Below are positions 1 to 8,109 of a stretch of 19,745 nt of DNA, in pieces. The notes beneath the pieces were generated by a model. The model did not search any database, was not told the origin of the DNA, and worked only from the letters and a program-made list of their open reading frames with translations. Origin of the DNA: an uncultured Lachnospiraceae bacterium. Lineage in GTDB: Bacteria > Bacillota > Clostridia > Lachnospirales > Lachnospiraceae. The first letter of the stretch is position 1. Each line of letters begins with the position of its first letter. The position numbers were made by a program, and so were the translations under genes. Location: positions 1 through 19,745 of the forward strand of contig CAMJWQ010000015.1 of the NCBI GenBank assembly GCA_946409475.1, given 5' to 3'.

Positions 1-675
1 GGCGAGATGCTGCTGTCTCATGGCATGTTTGCAAAGGGACCGGCAGTTTATGACGAATGTGCCAGAATCCCATTTTTAATGAAGGGGCCGGGAATTAAAG
101 AGGGAGCTGTGGATACCAATCCTGTTTCTCACGTAAATATCACTCCTACTATCCTGGATATGATGGATTGTCATATTCCTCCCCTCATTGCAGGAAAGAG
201 TCTGGTTCCGGAGCTTAAGGATACAAGCTGCCGGGTGAATGAGTATGTTTTTATAGAATTTGGACGTTATGAAAATGACCAGGATGGCTTTGGCGGACTT
301 CAGCTTATGCGAAGTGCTTATGACGGCAGGTATAAGCTGAGCATCAATCTTCATGATTTGGATGAATTATATGACACAAAGGAAGATCCGGGTGAGATGA
401 AGAATCTGATTCAGGAGGAAGCATATGATGAGATAAAGGTGAGGCTTCATGATGCGATTTTAGACAATATGAATGAAACAAGGGATCCCTTCCGCGGATA
501 CTGCTGGGAAAACAGACCCTGGAGAAAAGAAAAAAGGGAAGCCTCCTGGGCATATACAGGCTATAAAAGACACAAGGAGGAGGATCCGAGATATGAGGAC
601 AGACAATTAGACTATGATACGGGAATGCCCGTGGAAAGTCTGGTATTTAAGCCAAACGGAAGTGCGGGAGCCTGA
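1..675 (+). CDS. Sulfatase, C-terminal part (5' end outside window)
   Basis: This is the C-terminal portion of a type I sulfatase (alkaline-phosphatase superfamily), which hydrolyses sulfate esters, probably on host or dietary glycans. The frame is open from base 1 and the first residues read GEMLLSHGMFAKGPAVYDE. This matches the region just after the metal-binding DHG motif of sulfatases, where GE-SHG-KG-YDE is characteristic. The usual HVNITPTILDMM and LYDTKEDPGEMKNL segments follow, and the tail contains RDPFRGYCWENRPW. The catalytic Cys and the N-terminal two thirds lie upstream of the window, so activity cannot be judged. It ends in TGA and is followed 54 bases later by a second sulfatase on the same strand, consistent with an operon. 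Family assignment is secure; the substrate is unknown. No signal peptide can be assessed. Confidence 0.9.
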   Translation, partial: GEMLLSHGMFAKGPAVYDECARIPFLMKGPGIKEGAVDTNPVSHVNITPTILDMMDCHIPPLIAGKSLVPELKDTSCRVNEYVFIEFGRYENDQDGFGGLQLMRSAYDGRYKLSINLHDLDELYDTKEDPGEMKNLIQEEAYDEIKVRLHDAILDNMNETRDPFRGYCWENRPWRKEKREASWAYTGYKRHKEEDPRYEDRQLDYDTGMPVESLVFKPNGSAGA

Positions 676-729
676 TGCTGAGAGAAAAAGTAAAATTAAA
701 AAATATGAAAATTGAAAGGAAGTGGTTAA

Positions 730-2229
730 ATGCATGCAATTATGGTTATGTTCGATTCGCTGAGACGGGATATGCTGCCTTGCTATAATCCGGATTGTAA
801 GGCGGATTTGCCAAACTTTGCACGCCTTGGGGAGCATTCTGTTACATTTGATAAGAGCTATGTCTGCAGTATGCCGTGTATGCCTGCCCGCCGGGAAATT
901 CATACGGGAAGAGCTAATTTTTTACATCGGAGCTGGGGGCCGCTGGAGCCCTTTGATGATTCTATGCCGGAACTTCTTAAGAAGGCCGGGGTTCATGCGC
1001 ATTTGGCAACGGATCATTATCATTATATCCAGGATGGGGGAGCCACGTATCACGGCCGGTATTCCACATGGGAGTGCTACAGGGGACAGGAAAGTGACCA
1101 ATGGATTGGGGATTGTTCTTTGCCGAAAGAAGAATTTTCACCTCATTTAATGAATTCGCCATATATGCCTGATATATTAAAACCGATACGTCGGCGCTCG
1201 GGATGGCAAAATATGGCAAACCGTTCAAGAATGCTGAAAGAGGAAGAGTTTTCTCAAACATTAACCTTTGATAATGGAATTGATTTTATCCGAAGGAATG
1301 CAGAATATGATAACTGGTTTGTACAGATTGAGACATTTGATCCGCATGAGCCGTTTCATGCACCGGATAATTTCCAGAGCAAATGGTTTGACCCGGATGA
1401 GCCCTTTGAAAAGGATTGGCCCAATTATTGTCCTGTGGCGGAAAATGAAGAGACCATCTCCAATATACGGAAAAAATATATGGCATTATTGGAATATTGC
1501 GATAAGAGTCTTGGAAGAGTTTTGGATGTAATGGATGAGCTGGACTTGTGGAAGGATACCCTGCTTATTGTAAATACGGATCATGGCTTTTTCTTAGGAG
1601 AGCATGACTGGTAGGGGAAGGGCTTTCTTCCGGATTACGAGGAATTAACACATACGCCCTTATTCCTATGGGATCCGATTATTAAGAAAGCGGGTGTCCA
1701 TAGTGAAGCACTGGTTCAAACCATTGATATCGCACCGACTATTCTTGATTTTTTTGGATTGGAGAAACCAAGGGATATGCTTGGTATATCCTTGCTGAAT
1801 GAAGTGAGAGAGGAAGCAGGGGGACATGAATATGCCATATTTGGATATCACGGAGGACCGGTTAGTATAACAGACGGACGGTATGTATATATGTGTGCTG
1901 CCCATCCACAGCAGGCACAATTGAATGAGTATACCTTGTTCCCGACACATATGAATACACGCTTTACCGTTGAAGAACTGAAAAATGCAAAAATGACGGA
2001 GCCAATGCCATTTACAAAAGGCTGTCCGGTTCTCAAAATACCGGTTCGGTCACATTACGCGTATAAGCTCCAATCGGATGTATTATTTGACTTAAAGCGT
2101 GATCCGGGACAAAATTCTCCGGTTGAGAATGAAGAAGAAATAAAAAGATTTCAGAGGGCCTTAATTGACATAATGGGGCAGAATGATGCGCCGGAGGAAT
2201 TATATACTTATTATGGACTTACAAAGTAA
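730..2229 (+). pseudogene. Cys-type sulfatase interrupted by an in-frame amber codon
   Basis: This is a type I sulfatase of about 499 codons. The formylglycine motif C-M-P-A-R begins at Cys50, followed by REIHTGR, so the enzyme would need an anaerobic maturase such as the one at 10014. The N-terminal part (294 residues) ends at a TAG (1612-1614) directly after DHGFFLGEHDW. The same frame then continues as GKGFLPDYEELTHTPLF and QTIDIAPTILDFFGL to a TAA at 2227-2229. Related sulfatases usually read GEHDWW-K here, so the amber most likely replaces Trp (TGG to TAG, one base). The metal-site region is upstream of the stop, but the C-terminal subdomain would be lost. TAG is an ordinary stop in other genes of the window (the LysR and MerR genes and the flavoenzyme), which argues against routine readthrough. 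An AAGGAAG ribosome site precedes ATG730. Either a recent nonsense mutation or a sequencing error would fit. Confidence 0.88.
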
Positions 2230-2256
2230 TACTTTGTATGGAAAGGGAGAAGGAAA

Positions 2257-3657
2257 ATGGGGAAAAACAATTCATTGGGAGTGGATAAACAGGGTATTGT
2301 ATTAACGATGGGTAAAAAAGATATATGGGGGTATGGGGCAGGAGTTTCGAGTATAGCGGTGATAACGAATTTGATAGCCCAGCTTGCTTTTTTCTATACG
2401 GATAAAATAGGATTGGCTGCAAGCCTGGCGGGAAGTGCGCTGCTGATATCTAAAATAGCGGATGCATTTACCGATTTGGTGATGGGGCATATCGTTGATA
2501 AGACGAATACAAAATACGGAAAGGCAAGGCCATGGCTGCTTTGGATGGCTGTACCGGTATTTTTAGCGGTGGCAATCCTGCTTTGTATGCCTGCCAGCCT
2601 AAGTGAAAGTGCTAAATTCATATATGCAATTGTTTCCAATGTCATAGCATCGGCGGTGGTTAGTACGGCAATCAGTGTTCCTTATGCCTGTTTGCTTAAT
2701 TTCCGGACCGACAGCCAGCTTGAGAGAACAAAAATGAATGTGTCACGTACAATTGTTAATTATATGTTTGGTATGTTTTTTTCCGTTGCATTTATTCCCA
2801 TCACAAATGTATTGGGAGGAACACAATATGCATGGATTATGCTGGGGTTAGCTATGGCAGGAATCGGAGCTCTTCTTTTATTGGTATGTTTTTTCTCGGC
2901 AAAGGAAATACGAACAGAAACAGAAAGCATAAAGGCAGAGCATCAAAAGGCGAGCTTCATAGAAGATCTGAAATCTTTATTCGGAAACAGGTATTGGGTT
3001 ATTATGGCCTTGGCACAGCTGGCGGCAAATGTTACCTATGCCTTGGCGGGAGCCACAGCAGTTTACTATGCAAAGTGGATTTTTGGAGATGAAAGCCTTG
3101 TGGGAGTTATGGGTGCCATTGGATTTATTCCGGCAATTTTGGGATTTATATGTGTTTCCCCTTTAGTTAAGAGGTTTGGGCCGACGAAAGTGGTTATCGG
3201 GGGACTGGCACTCGGCATTATCGGATCAATAGGTAAAATTCTGTTTCCATATAGCTTTTTGGCAGTGTGCATATTTGGCGGGTTAGTATCCTTATCTACT
3301 ATGCCGTTTATGATGGTGGGGATGGTACTGGTGTCGAATGTGGCAGATTTTGAAGAATGGAGAAGCGGAAAGAAAATTGTCGGTCTTGTCAACAGCGCCA
3401 GCAGCTTCGGTGCCAAGGTAGGCGCCGGTGTGGGGGCCGGGCTTATTGGCTGGGTGTTGTCAATGGGAGGATACATAGGCAGTGCCCAAACTCAAACCCA
3501 AAGTGCATTGTATAGCATTCTGGCAATAAGTACATGGATTCCTGCACTGCTAATTGCTGTCCTTTTTATACTTATATTAATGTTTAATATGGATAAAAAA
3601 TATCCGCATTTTCGCAGTGAGCTGGCGAAGCGCCGTCAGGCACAGAGCGAAGCATAA
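2257..3657 (+). CDS. GPH-family sugar:cation symporter (MFS, MelB/YicJ-like)
   Basis: This is a 466-residue integral membrane protein of the glycoside-pentoside-hexuronide:cation symporter family, expected to import a glycan breakdown product with H+ or Na+. About twelve hydrophobic segments are visible. The N-terminal half carries a GPH signature: ISKIADAFTDLVMGHIVDKT followed by KYGKARPWLLW. The second half has the FADFEEW-like element VADFEEWRSGKKIVGLVNSAS, typical of the family. It starts at ATG2257 after AGGGAGAAGG and follows the sulfatase by only 27 bases, so it is probably in the same operon. A fragment of a second, different GPH transporter lies at 4160-4441. The length is normal for the family and the gene looks intact. 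The substrate is presumably a desulfated sugar or oligosaccharide, inferred from context only. Confidence 0.93.
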   Translation: MGKNNSLGVDKQGIVLTMGKKDIWGYGAGVSSIAVITNLIAQLAFFYTDKIGLAASLAGSALLISKIADAFTDLVMGHIVDKTNTKYGKARPWLLWMAVPVFLAVAILLCMPASLSESAKFIYAIVSNVIASAVVSTAISVPYACLLNFRTDSQLERTKMNVSRTIVNYMFGMFFSVAFIPITNVLGGTQYAWIMLGLAMAGIGALLLLVCFFSAKEIRTETESIKAEHQKASFIEDLKSLFGNRYWVIMALAQLAANVTYALAGATAVYYAKWIFGDESLVGVMGAIGFIPAILGFICVSPLVKRFGPTKVVIGGLALGIIGSIGKILFPYSFLAVCIFGGLVSLSTMPFMMVGMVLVSNVADFEEWRSGKKIVGLVNSASSFGAKVGAGVGAGLIGWVLSMGGYIGSAQTQTQSALYSILAISTWIPALLIAVLFILILMFNMDKKYPHFRSELAKRRQAQSEA

Positions 3658-3815
3658 AGATGCTAAAAATACAACGATAATAACATTGTTGCTTGATTAT
3701 GACAGGAAATGCTTAGATTTAATAAAATTAGAAAAAGGAACCTTATATAATTAATGGATAAAAGTGGCCATATCAGCGGAAGGGATTGCAGTAGAACAAG
3801 TAGAGCGGATGCCAC

Positions 3816-4159
3816 ATGAGAGTAAGGAAGAAAAATATGAAGGTAAGATATATTGCAATTACCGATATCCATAGAAATAAGAGGAAGCCCTGGGCAGAAG
3901 GAGACTATGTTAAACTGGATGCAGGGGAATCAAGCGACCCGGACGGCAATATCCTTTCTTTTCATTGGTTTTATTACAGGGAAGCCGGTGATTGCATGGA
4001 GGAGATTGAAATTGATAATAGTTTTACGGAAACGGCTGGATTTAAAGCACCCCCTATACCAAGGGGTAAAAACTGTTTGACACTTCATATTATTTTAGAA
4101 GTAAAAGATAATGGAAAGCCGCCTCTTACCCGGTATCAAAGAATCATTGTTACTGTGGT
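3816..4159 (+). pseudogene. DUF1593 / Sde0182-type protein, C-terminal domain remnant
   Basis: This open stretch of about 115 codons resembles the C-terminal beta-sandwich domain of DUF1593 (cellulose-binding Sde0182-like, nucleoside-hydrolase-like) proteins. Recognisable pieces are EGDYVKLDAGESSDPDGN, LSFHWFYYREAGD, HIILEVKDNGKPPLTRYQR and IIVTVVP. These match the VKPGE-VLDASGS-DPDGD ... W-Y-EAGTY ... ILEVTDNG-PPLTRYRRVIVTV pattern recalled for that domain. The N-terminal catalytic-like domain, several hundred residues in full-length members, is missing. The 158 bases between the preceding transporter and this remnant show no intact gene; a short open stretch near 3757-3860 in another frame is unrecognised. 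The ATGs at 3816 and 3840 lack a convincing ribosome site. After IIVTVVP the sequence passes directly into an unrelated transporter fragment, in a different frame, which indicates a deletion junction near 4155-4166. Confidence 0.68.
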
Positions 4160-4441
4160 ACCCCAGGATTTGTTTTGGCCGGACCGATGATTAAAAAATT
4201 TGACATGGAAAAAACATATAGGATATCCTGTGTGATAGGAGCATGTGCTTGTCTTGTCAGAGTATTTATACCATATAGCTTGTTGGGAGTACTTATTTTC
4301 GGATCAATTGCAACGTTTGCCAATATTCCGCTGATGTGCATCAGCGGGCCTATGGGAAATAATTGTGTGGAATACAATGAGTATCTTTATGGTAAAAAAC
4401 TAATCGGAATGAATAACAGTGCAGATTCTTTTCTTATATAA
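4160..4441 (+). pseudogene. Internal fragment of a second GPH-family transporter
   Basis: Read in the frame of base 4163, this encodes PGFVLAGPMIKKFDMEK and then about 75 more residues, ending GKKLIGMNNSADSFLI and a stop. It parallels roughly residues 295-385 of the intact transporter at 2257: GFICVSPLVKRFG against GFVLAGPMIKKFD, PYSFLAVCIFGG against PYSLLGVLIFGS, and EEWRSGKKIVGLVNSASSFG against NEYLYGKKLIGMNNSADSF. The similarity is clear but far from identical, so it is a remnant of a separate transporter gene and not a recent duplicate. Both ends are lost: upstream it abuts the DUF1593 remnant, and downstream it runs into TATAA just after the conserved Ser-Phe. A start at ATG4187 or TTG4175 has no ribosome site. 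It is non-functional. Confidence 0.8.
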
Positions 4442-4494
4442 CTCAATAGAAAAGGTAAAATAAACTGTAAAAAACCGATTAAAGGAGGAAGACT

Positions 4495-4788
4495 ATGGAA
4501 CCCGATATTTTAGTAATCATGTGTGATCAGCTTCGATACGACTGCCTGACAAATCCTGTTGTAATAACACCAAATCTGGACCGGCTGAGGGAAGGGGGTA
4601 TTTGTTTTCATAATGCGTACAGTCAGACACCTGTTTGCGTTCCGGCCAGACATTCTTTTATATCAGGTGAAGATGCTTTTTCTATGGGGATAGAAGAAAA
4701 TTATTTTCCAAGAGAAAAGGAAATAGCATATCCTTTGGCGAGAGAGGTGAGAGACCAGGGGTACTATACCTGCGCTATCGGCTCCTAA
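4495..4788 (+). pseudogene. Sulfatase reduced to its N-terminal 97 codons
   Basis: This encodes the start of a type I sulfatase: MEPDILVIMCDQLRYDCL (with the metal-binding DQLR element), TPNLDRLREGG, then the maturation motif C-V-P-A-R followed by HSFISGE. It has a strong AAAGGAGGA ribosome site just before ATG4495. The protein stops after REVRDQGYYTCAIGS, where full-length relatives continue with GK-H and several hundred more residues. In another frame the bases that follow read PKWPDTVCEIEE and a TGA at 4820-4822. These could be the original C-terminus, brought here by an internal deletion; this last point is inference. The product would lack most of the catalytic fold and be inactive, although the C-x-P-x-R maturation site is still encoded. 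Confidence 0.85.
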
Positions 4789-4857
4789 GTGGCCGGATAC
4801 AGTTTGTGAAATTGAGGAGTGAAAGTTAAAATAAACCATATAAAATCCGGAGGTAAC

Positions 4858-5394
4858 ATGAAGCCGAATATTATTATAATCAATCCGGACCAGATGAGGG
4901 CGGACAGTATGCATCATCTTGGAAATGAAGCGGCATATACCCCTAATTTAGATAAATTGGCTAAGGAGGGTGTCACATTTTCAAAAGCATTTTGCCAGAA
5001 TCCTGTTTGTGTTCCGTCCAGATGCTCTTTTATGACCGGTTTGTATCCCCATGTCCACGGACACAGGACTATGAGCTATTTAATGCAGCCTCATGAAGAA
5101 AATTTATTTGGAGATTTAAAGAAAAACGGATATTACACTATCTCCTCCACAAGAGGGGATCTTATGGCGGGGCAATATCCAAAATACCATAAGCAGCTTA
5201 TTGATGAGTACATAATGCTGGATAAACCGGAAGAAAAGCTGAAACGCTTTGCTGCAGACCGGGGTACGCCGGACAGCGACAGGTTTTACTCATTTTATGA
5301 TGGAATTATTCCTACTGATGGGGAAGAGGAAGTGGCTGTGATGCCGAGCTTGGTCTTATTCTGGATGCATTTGACAAATAGGATTTATGGATGA
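4858..5394 (+). pseudogene. Sulfatase truncated by deletion and frame change
   Basis: This is another type I sulfatase N-terminal portion. The start is ATG4858, preceded by CCGGAGG; the GTG further upstream at 4819 lies before that site. It reads MKPNIIIINPDQMRADSM, TPNLDKLAKEGVTFSKAF, then C-V-P-S-R and CSFMTGLYPHVHGHRTM. These are canonical metal-site and formylglycine motifs. Sulfatase-like sequence continues to about FYDGIIPTDGEEE (around base 5330), after which the frame gives a non-homologous tail. From 5340 a different frame reads DAELGLILDAFDK, an amber, then DLW. This resembles the VDxQLGRVLDALD-x-LW helix that lies well downstream in sulfatases. A deletion of more than a hundred codons is therefore likely, followed by loss of the C-terminal domain. 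Inactive. Confidence 0.83.
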
Positions 5395-5447
5395 AACAAA
5401 TAAAATGGAATAATTTACATGTCAGGTAAGAAGGAGGATTGATTTTT

Positions 5448-6461
5448 ATGAAAGTGGAACAAATAAAATTAAGAAAGGAAAAAGAAAGCGTAACGTTAAG
5501 TGCATACTTACTGGATAAAAGTGAGGAGCTTGCCAATGCCTTGGAGCGTCCGGCTGTTTTGATATGTCCGGGAGGGGCCTATCTGGGATGCTCCGACAGA
5601 GAAGCAGAGCCGGTTGCCATGACATTTTTAGCAGAAGGCTATCAGGCTTTTATTCTCCGTTATTCCGTAGGAAGAGAAGAAAATTTTGAGAACGCATTGG
5701 CCGATGCCAATCATGCCCTTGAAATGATTCATGAGAAAAAGAAAGAATGGTATATTGATTCTGAAAAGATTGCGGTAGTGGGATTCTCGGCCGGAGGACA
5801 CCTGGCGGCATCGCTGGCTGTCATGGGAAAGATCCGGCCAAATGCGGCAATACTTGGTTATCCATGCATTTTAGAGACAATAGGAGATGTGCTTGCATTT
5901 CCTGTTCCGGGATTAGAAGCAAGAGTGGATGAAAAGACACCGCCTATGTTTCTTTTTTCTACCTGCGAAGACGAATTGGTTCCCATTGAGAATACAATAC
6001 GTTTTATAAGTGCATTGAATCAGAAAAAGATTCCCTTTGAAGCACATATTTTCCAAAAAGGAAAGCATGGGCTTTCCCTTGCAAAGCCATTGACATCAAG
6101 TGGATTCTCTTGCTTGGTAGATAAACAAATGCAGGGCTGGTTTCCCATGGCCATGGACTGGCTTCGTGGTGTATTCGGTGATTTTAAGGCGGATGAAGAG
6201 TATCATATGGCAGGAGTAGAGCTGGAAGGTGATTTTTACGGAGCGGATACGGCAATTAAAATATTATGGGAAAACGAAACCTGTAAGGCATTGCTGTTAG
6301 AATATATTCCGGTGCTGCAAAGCCCGGAAGGATTAGAAGGGGCAAAGGAAATATCATTAAATATGCTGCATCAATATGCAGAAAAATTATTGTGCAAAGA
6401 AAAATTAGAGGAATTGAGTAATAAATTAAAAAAAATAAAAAGAAAACAGTTAAAAAAATAA
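5448..6461 (+). CDS. Alpha/beta-hydrolase, acetyl-esterase (BD-FAE/AXE-like) type
   Basis: This is a 337-residue cytoplasmic serine hydrolase, probably removing acetyl or other acyl groups from sugars. The oxyanion-hole region is CPGGAYLGCS and the nucleophile elbow is GFSAGG with Ser114. Asp175 (in CEDELVP) and His207 (in GKHGLSL) complete a plausible catalytic triad. No signal peptide is visible. ATG5448 is preferred over an in-frame TTG at 5439 because AAGGAGGA lies ten bases upstream of the ATG and abuts the TTG. The catalytic domain ends near residue 245. The remaining 90 or so residues form a helical, Lys-rich tail (TAIKILWENETCKALLLEYI, then an LNMLHQYAEKLL segment) not needed for the hydrolase fold. 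It is the last gene of the decaying sulfatase cluster and the only one after 3657 there that looks intact. The exact substrate is unknown. Confidence 0.88.
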   Translation: MKVEQIKLRKEKESVTLSAYLLDKSEELANALERPAVLICPGGAYLGCSDREAEPVAMTFLAEGYQAFILRYSVGREENFENALADANHALEMIHEKKKEWYIDSEKIAVVGFSAGGHLAASLAVMGKIRPNAAILGYPCILETIGDVLAFPVPGLEARVDEKTPPMFLFSTCEDELVPIENTIRFISALNQKKIPFEAHIFQKGKHGLSLAKPLTSSGFSCLVDKQMQGWFPMAMDWLRGVFGDFKADEEYHMAGVELEGDFYGADTAIKILWENETCKALLLEYIPVLQSPEGLEGAKEISLNMLHQYAEKLLCKEKLEELSNKLKKIKRKQLKK

Positions 6462-6540
6462 CATAATGCAAATGGTTACCAGGGAGGGGAGATTAAAAGG
6501 AAGTTAATACATTGGAATATGAAGTTTTCAAAATGATAAG

Positions 6541-7422
6541 CTATTCATTCACAAAACTTTTACACAATAAAATGAAGTTTTTTGCGGTTTTGGTCAAAAA
6601 TTTATTTTTATGCCATGCAATGTAATGAGGGCGCTGAAAGGATTCGCCCTCTATGGACCGTGTTGCTACAAAGCCTGAGGCGATATTATCGTGTACTAAT
6701 GGCTCCGGTAAAATAGAAATCCCGATGCCGGAATGGACGGCTTTAACGAGAGCCTGTGTACTGACACTTTCCCAAAGAGGGTGCAAAGCCATGCCGTGTA
6801 CGGATAAAATAGTATCAAGAAATATGCGGGAAGAGCTGCCCTTTTCCCGAAGTAAAAAATCATAGGGCATTAAATCATTAAAGTATATTTTTCCCTTGGC
6901 AAGAAGAGGGTGGGCAGGCGGGAGTAACAGAACCAAATGATCATACGTGTAGATCTCACCTATCAGATCCGGTTCGTCAAGATTACCTTCAATTAAAGCA
7001 AGATCTAAGCCGTTATCCATGAGAGCAGCCTGCAGAAGGGTTCCGTTGGAAATAGTAGACTGAATTTTAACCTGAGGATTATCTTTTTGAAATTGGCCGA
7101 CAAGATTGGGAAGTAAAAAATTTCCGATGGTAACGCTTGCGCCAATACGTAAAATGCCTAGATGATCCCAATTGCGCATACTTTTTTCCATAGTATCAAA
7201 GGCGTCAATAATGTGCAGGGCCTGTCCGTAAAACTGTTTGCCGCTTTCTGTTACCGAAAGACGCCTGTTAATACGGTCGAAAAGAGTGACCCCATAATAT
7301 TGTTCAATTTCTTTGATGGCCCGCGTGACGGCGGGTTGTGTCATGTGAAGAATATCTGCCGCCTTGGTTATATTTTGAGTACCATATACCTGAATAAAAA
7401 TTCTCATATGCCGTAATGTCAT
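6541..7422 (-). CDS. LysR-family transcriptional regulator
   Basis: This is a 293-residue LysR-type regulator. The N-terminal winged helix-turn-helix is clear: MTLRHMRIFIQVYGTQNITK, AADILHMTQPAVTRAIKEIE, then LFDR-RRLSVTESGKQFY. A periplasmic-binding-like effector domain follows (about residues 90-293, with LRIGASVTIGNFLLPNL, ALIEG and GIGISILPEPLV). It is divergent from the CHR transporter pair, with a 99-base gap. That is the classic layout for a LysR protein controlling its neighbour and itself, so regulation of those transporters is inferred. Translation starts at ATG (7422-7420) behind a GAAGGGCGG-like site. It ends in TAG and converges on the esterase gene; the 79 bases between them hold no convincing terminator hairpin. 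Confidence 0.93.
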   Translation of the reverse strand: MTLRHMRIFIQVYGTQNITKAADILHMTQPAVTRAIKEIEQYYGVTLFDRINRRLSVTESGKQFYGQALHIIDAFDTMEKSMRNWDHLGILRIGASVTIGNFLLPNLVGQFQKDNPQVKIQSTISNGTLLQAALMDNGLDLALIEGNLDEPDLIGEIYTYDHLVLLLPPAHPLLAKGKIYFNDLMPYDFLLREKGSSSRIFLDTILSVHGMALHPLWESVSTQALVKAVHSGIGISILPEPLVHDNIASGFVATRSIEGESFQRPHYIAWHKNKFLTKTAKNFILLCKSFVNE

Positions 7423-7454
7423 GTTATCCGCCCTTCATATCAAAAACATTATGT

Positions 7455-7469
7455 ATTATATAAAATAAT
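7455..7469. promoter_or_regulatory. Possible LysR operator (T-N11-A dyad)
   Basis: The 15-base sequence ATTATATAAAATAAT is a perfect 5-bp inverted repeat (ATTAT / ATAAT, 5-base spacer). It satisfies the LysR T-N11-A pattern and sits in the divergent gap between the LysR gene and the first CHR gene. The region is very AT-rich, so chance occurrence is possible. Confidence 0.35.
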
Positions 7470-7521
7470 AGCATTTTAATTATAAAATAGCAAGAGATAT
7501 ACTAATGACAGGAGGAGTAAT

Positions 7522-8109
7522 ATGAAAAATAAAGTGCAAACAAAACAAAAGTCAAAAAAACTTGTAAAATTATTTTTAAGTAATCTCTATATCAGTTCAT
7601 TCACTTTTGGCGGCGGGTTTGTCATAGTAACTTTTATGAAGCACAAATACGTTGATGAACTAAAGTGGTTAGATGACCAGGAAATGCTGGATTTGACAGC
7701 CCTTGCCCAGTCATCTCCCGGAGCCATAGCCGTTAATGCGGCAATACTCGTAGGGTGGCGCGTGTGCGGGTTTGCAGGTATGCTGACGGCCATTATCGCA
7801 ACAATACTTCCGCCTATGGTTATTTTAAGCGTGATTTCCTTATTTTATGAAGCCTTTGCAAGCAACACATATGTGGCCCTTGTTTTAAACGGAATGCAGG
7901 CAGGGGTTGCCGCAGTTATTCTGGATGTTGTATGCAGCCTGGGGTCCAATGTAGTAAAAGAAAAATCCTATGTCAATATTTTCGTTATGCTGCTGGCCTT
8001 TTTGTTTACCTTTTTCTTTAAAGTGAATGTTATTTATATTATTTTGGCAGCGGCGGTAATAGGGATTTGCAAAGAAGTGGTACGCAGAAGAAAGGAGATG
8101 AAATCTTGA
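7522..8109 (+). CDS. CHR-family transporter subunit 1 (short chromate-type)
   Basis: This is a 195-residue membrane protein of the CHR (chromate ion transporter) family in its short, single-domain form, which normally pairs with a second short protein. Motifs include FGGGFVIVTFM near the N-terminus and SSPGAIAVNAAILVGWR (the P-G-A/P-x-A-V-N signature). Several hydrophobic helices follow, with a basic C-terminus (RRRKEM). The start ATG7522 follows AGGAGG at the usual distance. It overlaps the next gene by four bases and is divergent from a LysR regulator. Some family members export chromate or take up other oxyanions; a role in sulfate or another anion would suit a sulfatase neighbourhood but is speculation. 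Confidence 0.9.
   Translation: MKNKVQTKQKSKKLVKLFLSNLYISSFTFGGGFVIVTFMKHKYVDELKWLDDQEMLDLTALAQSSPGAIAVNAAILVGWRVCGFAGMLTAIIATILPPMVILSVISLFYEAFASNTYVALVLNGMQAGVAAVILDVVCSLGSNVVKEKSYVNIFVMLLAFLFTFFFKVNVIYIILAAAVIGICKEVVRRRKEMKS

Noticed and set aside
1612..1614. Pyrrolysine or other recoding at the sulfatase TAG.
   Set aside because: No Pyl genes are in the window, TAG ends at least three normal genes here, and a one-base change from Trp explains it.
3757..3860. A short open stretch (VAISAEGIAVEQVERMP) as a separate small gene or glycosidase remnant.
   Set aside because: It has no start with a ribosome site and no family I can recognise; it may be debris of the deleted region.
6469..6484. 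A cre-like (CcpA) sequence, ATGCAAATGGTTACCA, after the esterase gene.
   Set aside because: It has two mismatches to the consensus and lies between convergent genes with no promoter to control.
7498..7503. TATACT as the -10 box of the CHR operon.
   Set aside because: The transcript would start at or inside the ribosome site of the gene, and no -35 is correctly placed.
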